A stretch of 64,000 nucleotides of DNA from CAVQCA01 sp963763115 (GTDB lineage: Bacteria; Pseudomonadota; Gammaproteobacteria; UBA9214). Location of the stretch: positions 1 through 64,000 of the forward strand of contig CAVXNM010000033.1 in NCBI GenBank assembly GCA_963763115.1, given 5' to 3'. A program made the position numbers and the translations under genes. The notes under the pieces are model-generated. The model searched no databases. It saw only the letters and a program-made list of their open reading frames with translations, and had not been told where the DNA came from. The first letter of the stretch is position 1. Each line of letters opens with the position of its first letter. Shown one piece after another: positions 18,057 to 26,683 of the stretch.

Positions 18057-20090
18057 GTGGAACAAATTCCCGATAGCGGCTTTTACCTCGGCGATCATCG
18101 TATCGAACCGGTACGTTGTGCCATTCAGACAGCAGAGGGAGAAATTCGCGTCGAACCGAGGGTAATGGATGTCCTGGTCCTCATGGTCACACATGCGGGA
18201 CAGGTCGTTACCCGCGAGGCGTTTATTAAAACCGTCTGGAATGGCACCTTCGTTACCGACGAGGTGCTGTCCCGCTGTATTTACCGTTTGCGCCAGGCGC
18301 TGGGTGATGACACCAGGAAGCCCAGGTTCATCGAAACTGTCTCCAAGAGAGGTTACCGGCTGATCGCCCCGGTGCGCAGAACCGCCACGTTAGCGGTAGC
18401 GGAATCGGTGCCAGAACCCGTAACCATGGCCCTGGAGTCAATCAAACAGCAGCACTTGATCCCCGAACCGGAACGCCATGGCGTGACATCGCGAAAACAG
18501 CTTTACTGGCTTGTGCCCGCAGCCGCCATCTGCTTCTCTGTCGCCGTGTATGTGTTCTACTTTGCTGGCAACCCGCAACTGGCGGAAGTGACGGGTTCCC
18601 ATGTCGACGAGGCGGATGATGCGGCCTCCGCCTATCCAAAAGCCCCGGAAGCCAGGAACTCCATCGCCGTACTGCCGTTCGTGAACCTGAGTGACAGTCC
18701 GGAAAATGATTATTTCTGTGACGGAATCTCCGAGGAACTCATCGGCCTGCTGGCCAAGGTGCACCCCCTGAAGGTGGTCGCCCGGACCTCTTCCTTTGAG
18801 TTCAAGGACAAGGGGTCGGACGTACGCCAGATCGCGGAACTGCTTGGCGTGAATACCGTGCTGGAAGGCAGCGTGCGGTTGGCGGGAAGCCACATCCGCG
18901 TATCCGCCCAGCTCATCGACGCAAGCACGGGTTACCACCTCTGGGCGGACACGTTTGACACCCAGTTCGAGGACGTATTCACGGTTCAGGACCAGATCGC
19001 CGCTTCCATCGTAAAGGCCTTGAAAGTTTCGCTCGATGCGGATGATAGCGTTCCGGGCATTACCGACCGCGCCGCACCGACGGCTGACATGGCGGCCTAC
19101 CGGTCTTATCTGCAAGGCCTCTATCACTGGAAGCGCCGCGGTGAACCGGCCATCCGCAAGAGCATTGACCTCTTCAAGTCGGCCATCGCGCGCGACCCGG
19201 CCTTCGCTTATCCCTACCAGGCCCTCGCGACCGCCTACCTGGTGCTGCCGTTTTATTCCAGCGAATCCCGGGCAGACGCTTTTGCTCAAGCGGAAGCGGC
19301 GGCGAGAAAGGCGCTGGAACTGGACCCGTCACTGGGCCAGGCCCATGCGGTGCTCGCCTTTACCAGCCTGAACCGCTGGAACTGGCCGGCCGCCTACCAC
19401 GAGTTCCAGCTGGCTTTTGCAGCAGCACCCAACGATCCGACCACGCACCAGTGGTACTCGGAGTTCCTGAGTTACGTCGGCTATATCGATGCCTCGGTCG
19501 CGGAAGCACTCCGCGCACGGGAGCTCGACCCGGTATCCCCGGTGATCAATGACCGGCTGGGCGTAACCTATATCTGGTCGGGTGAATACGAACTGGCCGC
19601 AGAACAGTTCCGCATCGCCTCGGAACTGGGATTCAACCGCATTTCCTACAACCAGGCGTACATACTGCTGCTGCTCCACAACGGCCAGATCGACGAGGCC
19701 GTCACCCTGTATGAAACGATTCTTGGCAAACTCGGACTCGACACGGATTGGGTGCGTCCTGTTGCGGAAGCCACCCGGGACCCGGCCAAAGTATCCGGTG
19801 CGCTGGAAGCGGTGGCGCAAGCGCAGGCGCATGGCTCGCTCCCCGATGCCATGGTGTTCTACGCCGCGGTACTCCTGAAGCAAGCGGATCTGGCATTCGC
19901 CACGGCAGAGAACATGCTCGGGGACAGGTCACTGACGGTGGAATTCCTGTTCGCGCCACAAGCCGAGGAACTGCGCCATGATCCGCGCTTCCCGCAACTG
20001 CTGGATAAAATCGGACTCAACGCCTACTGGCGTCAACACGGCTGGCCGAGGTTCTGCAAGCCGCAACCCGACACCGTGGTTTGTAACTAA
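18057..20090 (+). CDS. CadC-like membrane regulator: winged helix, TM, TolB/FlgO-like domain, TPRs
   Basis: A 677-residue protein with the same plan as the one at 13,233. Residues 8-108 are an OmpR-type winged helix (EPRVMDVLVLMVTHAGQVVT, FVTDEVLSRCIYRLRQALGD, FIETVSKRGYRLI). A transmembrane helix lies at about 149-171. The conserved NSIAVLPFVNLSDSPENDYF block starts at 201, and five or more TPR units follow to the C-terminus. It is expected to sense a periplasmic condition and bind DNA from the membrane. The start is a GTG at 18,057 without a good Shine-Dalgarno. The winged helix begins almost at once, so an upstream start is not needed. A decayed esterase/lipoprotein chimera follows directly, which suggests that this regulator once controlled a second copy of the esterase cluster. 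Confidence 0.8.
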   Translation: MEQIPDSGFYLGDHRIEPVRCAIQTAEGEIRVEPRVMDVLVLMVTHAGQVVTREAFIKTVWNGTFVTDEVLSRCIYRLRQALGDDTRKPRFIETVSKRGYRLIAPVRRTATLAVAESVPEPVTMALESIKQQHLIPEPERHGVTSRKQLYWLVPAAAICFSVAVYVFYFAGNPQLAEVTGSHVDEADDAASAYPKAPEARNSIAVLPFVNLSDSPENDYFCDGISEELIGLLAKVHPLKVVARTSSFEFKDKGSDVRQIAELLGVNTVLEGSVRLAGSHIRVSAQLIDASTGYHLWADTFDTQFEDVFTVQDQIAASIVKALKVSLDADDSVPGITDRAAPTADMAAYRSYLQGLYHWKRRGEPAIRKSIDLFKSAIARDPAFAYPYQALATAYLVLPFYSSESRADAFAQAEAAARKALELDPSLGQAHAVLAFTSLNRWNWPAAYHEFQLAFAAAPNDPTTHQWYSEFLSYVGYIDASVAEALRARELDPVSPVINDRLGVTYIWSGEYELAAEQFRIASELGFNRISYNQAYILLLLHNGQIDEAVTLYETILGKLGLDTDWVRPVAEATRDPAKVSGALEAVAQAQAHGSLPDAMVFYAAVLLKQADLAFATAENMLGDRSLTVEFLFAPQAEELRHDPRFPQLLDKIGLNAYWRQHGWPRFCKPQPDTVVCN

Positions 20091-20136
20091 CGCCTCCGGG
20101 TACACCAGGCTCCGGCCGGTCAGGGTCCTTTCCTCC

Positions 20137-20510
20137 AATGCGGCACCCGCTGACACAGACTACGATCGCCTGGTTGTTTTTGGCGACAGCCTGTCCGATC
20201 CGGGCAATGCCTATGTGTTGACCGGTATGGCGCTTAAGCCACCCTACACGGCATTGATCCCGGGCTATCCGTATGCGCGCGGTGGCCATCACCTGAGTGA
20301 TGGGACGACCTGCATCGAACAGCTTGCCAAACAGATGAAGCTGGTGTCGTAACCGTGGAAACCCGCGAATTCAGTACCGGTAAAACAGCTCTGCTCACTG
20401 GTGGCATAACCGGTATGTACTGATTCGGTATGATACTGATTATAGTTGCGATAGAGATAGCAATTGCTGCTGCAGCGCCAGCTATTATCCTGTCGTCTTC
20501 AGGGCCATAA
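20137..20510 (+). pseudogene. Chimeric relic: esterase N-terminus joined to lipoprotein C-terminus
   Basis: From 20,137 to about 20,343 the plus strand encodes APADTDYDRLVVFGDSLSDP, then GNAYVLTGMALKPPYTALIP and HHLSDG, about 66 residues nearly identical to the mature start of the esterase at 2967. At about 20,344 the match ends. In another frame (20,346-20,510) the sequence reads VVTVETREFSTGKTALLTGG, a TGA, then ILIIVAIEIAIAAAAPAI and a stop. This is the hydrophobic tail of the lipoprotein at 7264. So a second esterase-to-lipoprotein segment once existed here and was collapsed by a deletion. The esterase signal peptide, catalytic GNND and DxxH blocks are absent. Not functional. Confidence 0.75.
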
Positions 20511-20544
20511 ACATGATCTTTATTGAAATAGACGTACGCAGGAA

Positions 20545-21357
20545 TTACCCATCATTAAAAATCCCGTAATGGTAGGCACCCTCAATCACGCCGCTCGTAT
20601 AATAGCCTTTCAACCCGTTGAAATTACCTTGCGCGAAATACACCTTCAGGGTCGGGTTCTCATCCATCGCCTGTTTGACATTCTGCACCAGTTGCTCATC
20701 GGCATTTCTCACAAGTACGCCGCAGAATCCCGCCGTCAGCGGAAAAATATCATTGCCGCTGTCCCCGCAAAATACGACATCCTCTTTCGTGGCACCGAAC
20801 TCCCCTGCCACATACTCCAGCGCGGTCTGCTTGGTCGCGCTTGCCGGCAAGAAATCGAGCAGCCCCTTGCCGTCCTGTGAATCGAAGCTGTAGATGATGA
20901 CTTCATCAAATCGTCCCTTCGCCAGTGCATCCACCTGCCTTAGCACTTCGTCGTTTCTGTCGTGCTCGACATAATAGCTCTGCTTGAACTGGTTCAGATG
21001 CTCGCTTTCCTGCTCCCGCATACCCTCAATCCCGCTGACCGCGTCCCTGATGGCAACGGCATCCCACCGTGGACTCGCGCGCCTGACATGGGCAATCCAC
21101 CCATCATCGAATTTCCATTCGCCATTCCGGTACTTCCTGATGGACGTGCCGACATCGCCACACAGGACATCCGGATACCTGACGCCGTATTCCTTTATCG
21201 CATTTTCAGTGAGGGCCAGATTTCGTCCCGTCACATACACGACGAGGACACCATGTTTTTTTGTAAGTTCATTGAACAGGTCGATGGCTTCGTCATCGGC
21301 CTTCCAGCTACCATTCGGGAGCAGCGTCCTGTCGAGATCGGTGGCCAAAATTTTCAT
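20545..21357 (-). CDS. HAD-superfamily sugar-phosphate phosphatase (sucrose-phosphatase-like)
   Basis: A 270-residue cytoplasmic HAD phosphatase of the Cof/sucrose-6-phosphate phosphatase group. Motif I is ATDLDRTLLP (Asp7 nucleophile, Asp9 acid/base), motif II is VYVTGRN, the motif III lysine is likely in SATKQTALEYV, and motif IV is FCGDSGNDIFPL. The central cap region (about 85-185) fits sucrose-phosphatase-like enzymes, which remove phosphate from a sugar-phosphate donor product. It lies 42 bases downstream of the GH13 phosphorylase-like gene, same strand. The pair therefore probably makes or recycles a glucosylated small molecule such as sucrose or a glucosylated polyol or acid. Which sugar phosphate it uses cannot be read from the sequence. 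Confidence 0.78.
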   Translation of the reverse strand: MKILATDLDRTLLPNGSWKADDEAIDLFNELTKKHGVLVVYVTGRNLALTENAIKEYGVRYPDVLCGDVGTSIRKYRNGEWKFDDGWIAHVRRASPRWDAVAIRDAVSGIEGMREQESEHLNQFKQSYYVEHDRNDEVLRQVDALAKGRFDEVIIYSFDSQDGKGLLDFLPASATKQTALEYVAGEFGATKEDVVFCGDSGNDIFPLTAGFCGVLVRNADEQLVQNVKQAMDENPTLKVYFAQGNFNGLKGYYTSGVIEGAYHYGIFNDG

Positions 21358-21399
21358 GTCGTTACCCTATAAATCCTCAAAGTCGCCTCTGCATGCTCG

Positions 21400-23163
21400 T
21401 TAGCGATACGATGTGACATATTTGGCGCAGGCTTCGCCCTTGTGTGTGACGCTGAAGCCGAAGTCGCGCAGATCGGCGTTCAATGTCGCCACGCATCCCT
21501 GGTATCTCCAGGTAAGGTGCAGACGGTGCTCATCCGAATCGTGGATCTCCAGTTCGCCTTGAAAAGCAGGCGATTTATTCCTCAGCCTCATGAGCTCCAG
21601 CTGGTCCCGCACGACAATTCGCGAGAGACCCTGTTCGATATCACTGTTTGTCAGCGTGGTGCGATTGATCTCCTTATGACCGGCCGCACCGCCCTTGTCA
21701 GCCGCCTCGTAATCGTTCTTCCCGGCAAACAGGTCCAGGTACCATACCTGCGGGATACCCGGCATGAACATCTGGATCGCCCTGGCAAGGCGCAGCTTTC
21801 GCTCATCCTCTCCCAGTGCGCTGAAGAATGTCGCATTGATCTGGTAATACGAAATCTTCTTGCCGTCCGGTCCGTACAGGTTTTTCACCCTGCCGCCCCG
21901 ATCCATGATTTCATCGATGACGGCGTCGATTTCCTGGTCGCTCAACAGGCCTTCATTCATGACACCGTCCTTTTTCTTGCCTCTCAGGTCAAGGACCGGA
22001 ATGCCGTCATGACAGCCAAGCATGTTGATGGTTCTGATGTTCTTCGCACGTATCTCGCGAATCCAGCGCACAAGCTGCCTGTTTGTCCCGCGATCCATCG
22101 CATCGATGACCAGCCCCGGAAAGAAAAAGTCGTAGATGGGGAACCCGTTGCCCGCCACTTCTTCATGGAGTCGCGAGCCGTATTCGGCATGAATTTCCGG
22201 CAGGACAATCAGGTCATACTTGTCTGCTATACGCTTCAGCCTTCCGAGGTACTCCCAGGTGCCAGGCTTGTTGAAGAAATTGACCTCACCCGGTTCCTTG
22301 TGCAAATAAGCGAAGGCGTCGAGCCTGACCAGTCTTCCGCCGTGTTCATGCAGTTTTCTCAGAGTCTCATCGTAAAATTCCCAAACCTCTTTCGATTGGG
22401 CGTTCAGGTCCATTTGCCCCAGATATTTACGGTTCTGCTCGACAAGGGAGACGATATCGTCCTTGTGAGGTGCAAAGTCGCGCAGGTCGACTTCGGTGAT
22501 ATCGCGTTTCGCATTCAATACATCATTTACGATTGCCGCGATGTTCTCCGCATCCTCCTGGGTGAGTTCCTTGATCCCGAGTGTACGCAGCAGGTCGTGT
22601 GCAGTGATCTCGTGATAGACAACCTCCTGATAGAAGGTATTCCAGTAGGGTCTGTCGGTTCCATCCGGGAAATGGACTTTCAATATGGGAAGTCCGGGTT
22701 TCCTCATGAAAAGCTTCTCGAGATGTTCTTCATGCGGCATCACGTAGCCGTCGGGGCTCATCTCTCCGTGTGATTGCCAGAATTCATTCCAGTCGATGAA
22801 AAAGTTCCTGTATTCCGAGGCGTCCCCGTTCTTCAATAAATCCTGGAACTGGGGTGAGCCCGCGGAGAGGTGATTCAGCACGAGATCGAACTTGAACATC
22901 ACATTAAGCCTGTGGAGTTCCTCCAGATCCTCCCGGGAAACCAGCTCGTCGTTGAGGTCGTAATCTATGATGGAAAAGCCGCGATCCAGATCGCTGTTGA
23001 ACACAGTAGGCAGGATGTAGAACAGGGAGAAAACATCCTTGAATTCCGGCCGTTTGAGCATATGCACAATATCGGCCAGGTTACGGCCGATACTGTCTGG
23101 ATAGGCGTTGAACATGACGCCTTTGGGCAGATCTTTTTCTTTTGATATGGCTTCGGCTTTCAT
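21400..23163 (-). CDS. GH13 family enzyme, sucrose-phosphorylase-like (GH13_18 type)
   Basis: A 587-residue (beta/alpha)8 glycoside hydrolase-family protein. The catalytic nucleophile is Asp282 in GGRLVRLDAFAYLHKEPG, the acid/base is Glu323 in LPEIHAEY, and the transition-state Asp386 is in LGCHDGIPVLD. FKFDLVLNHLSAGSPQF corresponds to the first conserved region. The F-A-Y-x-x-K-E-x-G signature after the nucleophile and the HDGIPVLD block are typical of the sucrose phosphorylase subfamily, which also includes glucosylglycerol and glucosylglycerate phosphorylases. These enzymes split or form an alpha-glucoside using phosphate. A G-rich Shine-Dalgarno precedes the ATG. The neighbouring phosphatase is probably cotranscribed. 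The natural acceptor is open: sucrose, sucrose 6-phosphate, glucosylglycerol or glucosylglycerate. Confidence 0.82.
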   Translation of the reverse strand: MKAEAISKEKDLPKGVMFNAYPDSIGRNLADIVHMLKRPEFKDVFSLFYILPTVFNSDLDRGFSIIDYDLNDELVSREDLEELHRLNVMFKFDLVLNHLSAGSPQFQDLLKNGDASEYRNFFIDWNEFWQSHGEMSPDGYVMPHEEHLEKLFMRKPGLPILKVHFPDGTDRPYWNTFYQEVVYHEITAHDLLRTLGIKELTQEDAENIAAIVNDVLNAKRDITEVDLRDFAPHKDDIVSLVEQNRKYLGQMDLNAQSKEVWEFYDETLRKLHEHGGRLVRLDAFAYLHKEPGEVNFFNKPGTWEYLGRLKRIADKYDLIVLPEIHAEYGSRLHEEVAGNGFPIYDFFFPGLVIDAMDRGTNRQLVRWIREIRAKNIRTINMLGCHDGIPVLDLRGKKKDGVMNEGLLSDQEIDAVIDEIMDRGGRVKNLYGPDGKKISYYQINATFFSALGEDERKLRLARAIQMFMPGIPQVWYLDLFAGKNDYEAADKGGAAGHKEINRTTLTNSDIEQGLSRIVVRDQLELMRLRNKSPAFQGELEIHDSDEHRLHLTWRYQGCVATLNADLRDFGFSVTHKGEACAKYVTSYR

Positions 23164-23630
23164 AGCACCCCCGCTATTACTTGCATGTTCTTCTTCCGGC
23201 CCAAAGGTGACCGGTTTACCGGCGGCGCCCGCCAGACAAGAGGGTTATCTATTCTAGTGGTAAAACGAACTCATGAAAACCCGCTGCGGGTGAATGTTGC
23301 GACAAAAAGCGACGGTCCGTGGCCGATCGATATGAGCGGATCAGCCAAAAACGTCGCTGCAGCTCGCTTCCATTTTCAGGCGCCAGTCGAGCAGGCTCGT
23401 TAAAAAGACTGGCACGCCCGATTTCACCCCGGGTGGCATCGCACCTCGCCACCATGATTTGCTGTTAATCACTTGTATCCCCTTCCGGCCCGTCAGGCAG
23501 TTTTATAATAACCCGTCCGGTGATTATCCGGAGCGAACCGCCGGGCAGTGATCCCGGACGCATCCTTGCAGCCGGCCCTGCTCCGGCCGGGCAATTGCGG
23601 GGGGATGTTTTCATATGGAAACCTGTTAGG
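23164..23630. other. Divergent promoter region
   Basis: Spacer between the minus-strand GH13 gene and the plus-strand glycan operon. A perfect TATAAT lies at 23,505-23,510, about 120 bases before the operon's first gene, but I see no good -35 at 17 bases. Several G/C-rich inverted repeats occur (for example around 23,573-23,598) without a T run. No gene is supported. Confidence 0.35.
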
Positions 23631-24701
23631 ATGTCAAAAAATAGCAACAGGATAGATGATGTGGCGGCGCAGCCTGGACTGACGGTAGCTCTGAATTTTC
23701 ATGGGGTTCGCGTTACTGTTATCAGTGATGACACTGAATCTACGGCTTGTATCAAGACCGACTTCTCGTGTTTTCTGGACAATGACAACAATGCGGCAAC
23801 CGGACCTGTGATAACAATTCTTGTCCACCTGAAAGCCCCTCCCGATACCTTTATTCCGACTGCAAGGCGTCCATGGATCAAAACGAAGGACGCCGCCGTC
23901 TACTCGTGGCAGGGGAAAAGAGTCCTGGACTCCGGCGGCAAGGTCCTGGTGGCCCTCCAATTCGAGCCTGACCAGGCAACAATCTACAGCCTTGACCGCA
24001 ACCTTATCCGCGAAAAAGTCTACCTGGTGATCATGTCGAGGATTGGAGAGTGGCTTGATCGCCGCGGTCTGCACAGAATCCATGCGATGGGCGTAAGTCG
24101 CGAAGGACGCGCGGTAATTTGCGCACTACAGGAGGGAGGCGGCAAGACGACGCTCACGCTGGGCCTTATGTCCTGTCCTGAATTCTCACTGCTGTCGGAT
24201 GAAGTCCCGCTGGTCTCTCGACAGGGGCGGCTTCTGGGTCTGCCGGTTCGACTCGGTGTCCGCGAGGATGCAGAGCTGTCAATTCCCGCGCGTTTCCTCA
24301 GCAAGTTCCGGCGCACGCGCCACGAACCGAAAACACTCATCGATGCCCGCTATTTCGGTGACAGAATCACGGTTGAAGCCGAACCCGGTATTCTGTTGAT
24401 CGGTTGCCGAATCGATGCCGAGAAACCCAGCATAAAACCCGTGGGTTTCCCGGCAGCCTTCGCCGCGCTGTGGCAATTATGTGTCCTGGGCCGCGGGGTT
24501 CCCCAGCTGCTGGAATACGTGATACGTATCAGACCGGGCGCACTGCTGTCACAACTGGTGACTCTGGCGTCCAGAACACTCGCCTGCGTTGCTCTCGCAC
24601 GCCGCAGCGACTGCTATACAATCGGACTTGGCCGGGATCGTGAGGCAAATGCCAAACTCGTTGCGCAGCTCGCCTCCGGGACATCCTCAGGGAGTAAATG
24701 A
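23631..24701 (+). CDS. HPr kinase-like P-loop protein
   Basis: A 356-residue protein related to the C-terminal kinase domain of HprK. The motif LHRIHAMGVSREGRAVI is followed by the P-loop LQEGGGKTTLTLGLM (about 167-180) and LLSDEVPLV, in which the acidic residue matches the D-E position after the strand in HprK-like kinases. The N-terminal 130 residues have no recognised domain. Such HprK-related proteins are often found with exopolysaccharide or peptide-modification genes, where they may phosphorylate a sugar, lipid or protein rather than HPr. It opens the glycan operon and its TGA overlaps the ATG of the glycosyltransferase (ATGA), implying translational coupling. The start at 23,631 is the best internal ATG but lacks a good Shine-Dalgarno. 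Confidence 0.72.
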   Translation: MSKNSNRIDDVAAQPGLTVALNFHGVRVTVISDDTESTACIKTDFSCFLDNDNNAATGPVITILVHLKAPPDTFIPTARRPWIKTKDAAVYSWQGKRVLDSGGKVLVALQFEPDQATIYSLDRNLIREKVYLVIMSRIGEWLDRRGLHRIHAMGVSREGRAVICALQEGGGKTTLTLGLMSCPEFSLLSDEVPLVSRQGRLLGLPVRLGVREDAELSIPARFLSKFRRTRHEPKTLIDARYFGDRITVEAEPGILLIGCRIDAEKPSIKPVGFPAAFAALWQLCVLGRGVPQLLEYVIRIRPGALLSQLVTLASRTLACVALARRSDCYTIGLGRDREANAKLVAQLASGTSSGSK

Positions 24702-25897
24702 CTGCGATGCGACCGCTCTCTGTAGCCGTGGTGGCGGCCTGTCCGTTTCCGTATCCGCGCGGCACGCCTATACGCATCCATCGGCTGAGCAACGCCATTG
24801 CCGAACAGGGCGTACAGGTCCATGTAATTACCTATCATCTGGGGCAACTGGCCGACGATGCGGCCTATCAGCTTACCCGTATTCCCCGCATCCTCACCTA
24901 CAATCGGTATACCCCGGGACCCAGTTATCAGAAACTGGTAGTTGTCGATCCCGTCCTGGCCATCACGCTGCGGAGATTGCTCAACCGCTGCAGCTTCGAC
25001 CTAATCCACGCGCACCACTATGAGGGTCTGGCAGTGGCCCTGGCGGCGCGCAAAACCCGTATTCAGCCGATTATCTATGACGCACACACCACCCTTGAGA
25101 GTGAGCTTCCGTACTATCATCTGGGTATTACGCAATCCCTGAAAAAGGCGCTGGGGAGACGACTGGACCACATGTTGCCGAGACGCGCCGATCACATCAT
25201 AACGGTCACCGAACGCATCAGTCACCGATTGATCCACGAGGTGCAGATTCCGCAGGAACGCGTTACCGTGATATCCAACGGGGTCGAGATGGAGCCGTTC
25301 CTCAACGCCCGCAAATCAAGAGGTGAGTCACGATCCACCCGGAACACCGTGATCTTTTCCGGGAATCTTGCCAATTACCAGGGCATAGAGCTGTTGCTGC
25401 ATGCCTTCCGGCTGGTTGTGGAAACCAGACCGGACGCCCGCTTGCTCATTGTTTCTGGGTCGTCATTCAGCAACTACCGCAACCTGGTCGCCGAGCTTGG
25501 CATTGGTGACAATATTGTTGTACACGACGCAGACTTCTCCGAGCTTCCCGCCCTGCTTGCCCGGGCGGATGTGGCGGTCAACCCTAGAACGGATTGCGAC
25601 GGCATCCCGCAAAAAATTCTCAATTACATGGCTGCCGGCTTGCCTGTCGTTTCGTTTGCCGGCTCGGCGGTCACGCTCGCTCATGGTGAGACCGGCTGGA
25701 TTGTCGAAAACAACGACATACCCGCATTCGCCAGCGGCATCCTTCGTCTCCTGACGGATGCTGCACTTGCCGAACGCCTGGGGGAGAACGCGTGTACGGC
25801 CGGCAGGCTGCACTATTCATGGGAGCGCAGCGCGCAGCAAACCATCAACGTGTATCAACAGGCCCTCGACCGGCAGCGTGCGCTGGCGGAACACTGA
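24698..25897 (+). CDS. GT4-family glycosyltransferase
   Basis: A 399-residue GT-B-fold glycosyltransferase. The N-terminal domain starts VAVVAACPFPYPRGTPIRIH and contains FDLIHAHHYEGLAVALAAR and IIYDAHTTLESELPYY. The C-terminal donor-binding domain has TVIFSGNLANYQGIELLL, VNPRTDCDGIPQKILNYMAA (the E-x7-E-like donor region, with Asp replacing the first acidic residue) and GLPVVSF. It transfers a sugar from a nucleotide donor to a lipid-linked or growing glycan acceptor at the cytoplasmic face. It is the only glycosyltransferase visible in the operon, so either other transferases are encoded elsewhere or the exported product is small. Overlaps the upstream gene by four bases. Confidence 0.85.
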   Translation: MTAMRPLSVAVVAACPFPYPRGTPIRIHRLSNAIAEQGVQVHVITYHLGQLADDAAYQLTRIPRILTYNRYTPGPSYQKLVVVDPVLAITLRRLLNRCSFDLIHAHHYEGLAVALAARKTRIQPIIYDAHTTLESELPYYHLGITQSLKKALGRRLDHMLPRRADHIITVTERISHRLIHEVQIPQERVTVISNGVEMEPFLNARKSRGESRSTRNTVIFSGNLANYQGIELLLHAFRLVVETRPDARLLIVSGSSFSNYRNLVAELGIGDNIVVHDADFSELPALLARADVAVNPRTDCDGIPQKILNYMAAGLPVVSFAGSAVTLAHGETGWIVENNDIPAFASGILRLLTDAALAERLGENACTAGRLHYSWERSAQQTINVYQQALDRQRALAEH

Positions 25898-25912
25898 TCA
25901 GGCAGCGGGCCC

Positions 25913-26683
25913 GTGCAACCCTTCTCCCGAGAATATCTGCAGTTGGCAGGCGCATTCGCCTACTACGGCTTTAAAATGCGGGACCAGTCGACAATTCTGG
26001 GTTTTCTCTGGACCCTGCTGCATCCACTGCTTCTGTTCGTCCTTCTGTTCATGCTGTTTCGCCAGCGCCTGGGGGCAGACATCCCCAATTTCGGCGTGTA
26101 CCTGCTCATTGGCATCGTGAACTGGTCGTTATTCTCGACAGCAACGAACAAGGCCGTCAATTGCCTCCTGGCACGCCGCGACATGGTGGTGAGCATGAAA
26201 TTTCCCAGGGAACTCATCGTACTGGGCGATGTTGGCGGGGTTGCCGCCTCATCTCTCCTGGAATTTCTCGTGGTGTGCTGTTTTGCGCTGGCCGTGGGCG
26301 TCACCTTCAAGGCGACGTGGTTACTGCTGCCACTGGTGTTCCTTGCCCAGCTGTTATTCGTGATCGCGGTATCCCTGGTACTAGCCAGTCTGCAGGTGTT
26401 CGTGCGGGACACCGAGCGTATCTGGAGTCTGATTCTGCGGATGGGCTTTTTTGCGGTGCCTATCTTCTATCCCATGGCCATGCTCGGCGACGGCATATCC
26501 CGGACGATTATCCAGGCCAACCCGTTGACGCAGTATATGGAGTTTTCGCGGGCACTGATTATTGACGGGCGTATTCCCCCGACCGGACAGATGGCGTACA
26601 CCGTGACTTTATCGTGCATTGTCCTGGCCCTGAGTTTCACCTGGTTCCGGCGTATTGAAGACTCGTTTGCCGAAAAACTCTGA
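25913..26683 (+). CDS. ABC-2 type polysaccharide/glycolipid exporter, permease subunit
   Basis: A 256-residue membrane protein with six predicted transmembrane helices and the N-terminal amphipathic LRDQSTILGFLWTLLHPLLL-like segment (here MRDQSTILGFLWTLLHPL) typical of Wzm/TagG-type permeases. The signature region FPRELIVLGDVGGVAASSLL follows, with the late helices containing VPIFYPMAML and NPLTQYMEFSRALI. With the ATPase encoded next, it would move a lipid-linked glycan across the inner membrane. The start is GTG at 25,913, fifteen bases after the glycosyltransferase stop; its TGA shares one base with the ATG of the ATPase gene. Confidence 0.87.
   Translation: MQPFSREYLQLAGAFAYYGFKMRDQSTILGFLWTLLHPLLLFVLLFMLFRQRLGADIPNFGVYLLIGIVNWSLFSTATNKAVNCLLARRDMVVSMKFPRELIVLGDVGGVAASSLLEFLVVCCFALAVGVTFKATWLLLPLVFLAQLLFVIAVSLVLASLQVFVRDTERIWSLILRMGFFAVPIFYPMAMLGDGISRTIIQANPLTQYMEFSRALIIDGRIPPTGQMAYTVTLSCIVLALSFTWFRRIEDSFAEKL

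Noticed and set aside
21442..22773. A 443-codon plus-strand frame opposite the GH13 gene
   Set aside because: It is a shadow of the catalytic domain coding sequence on the other strand.
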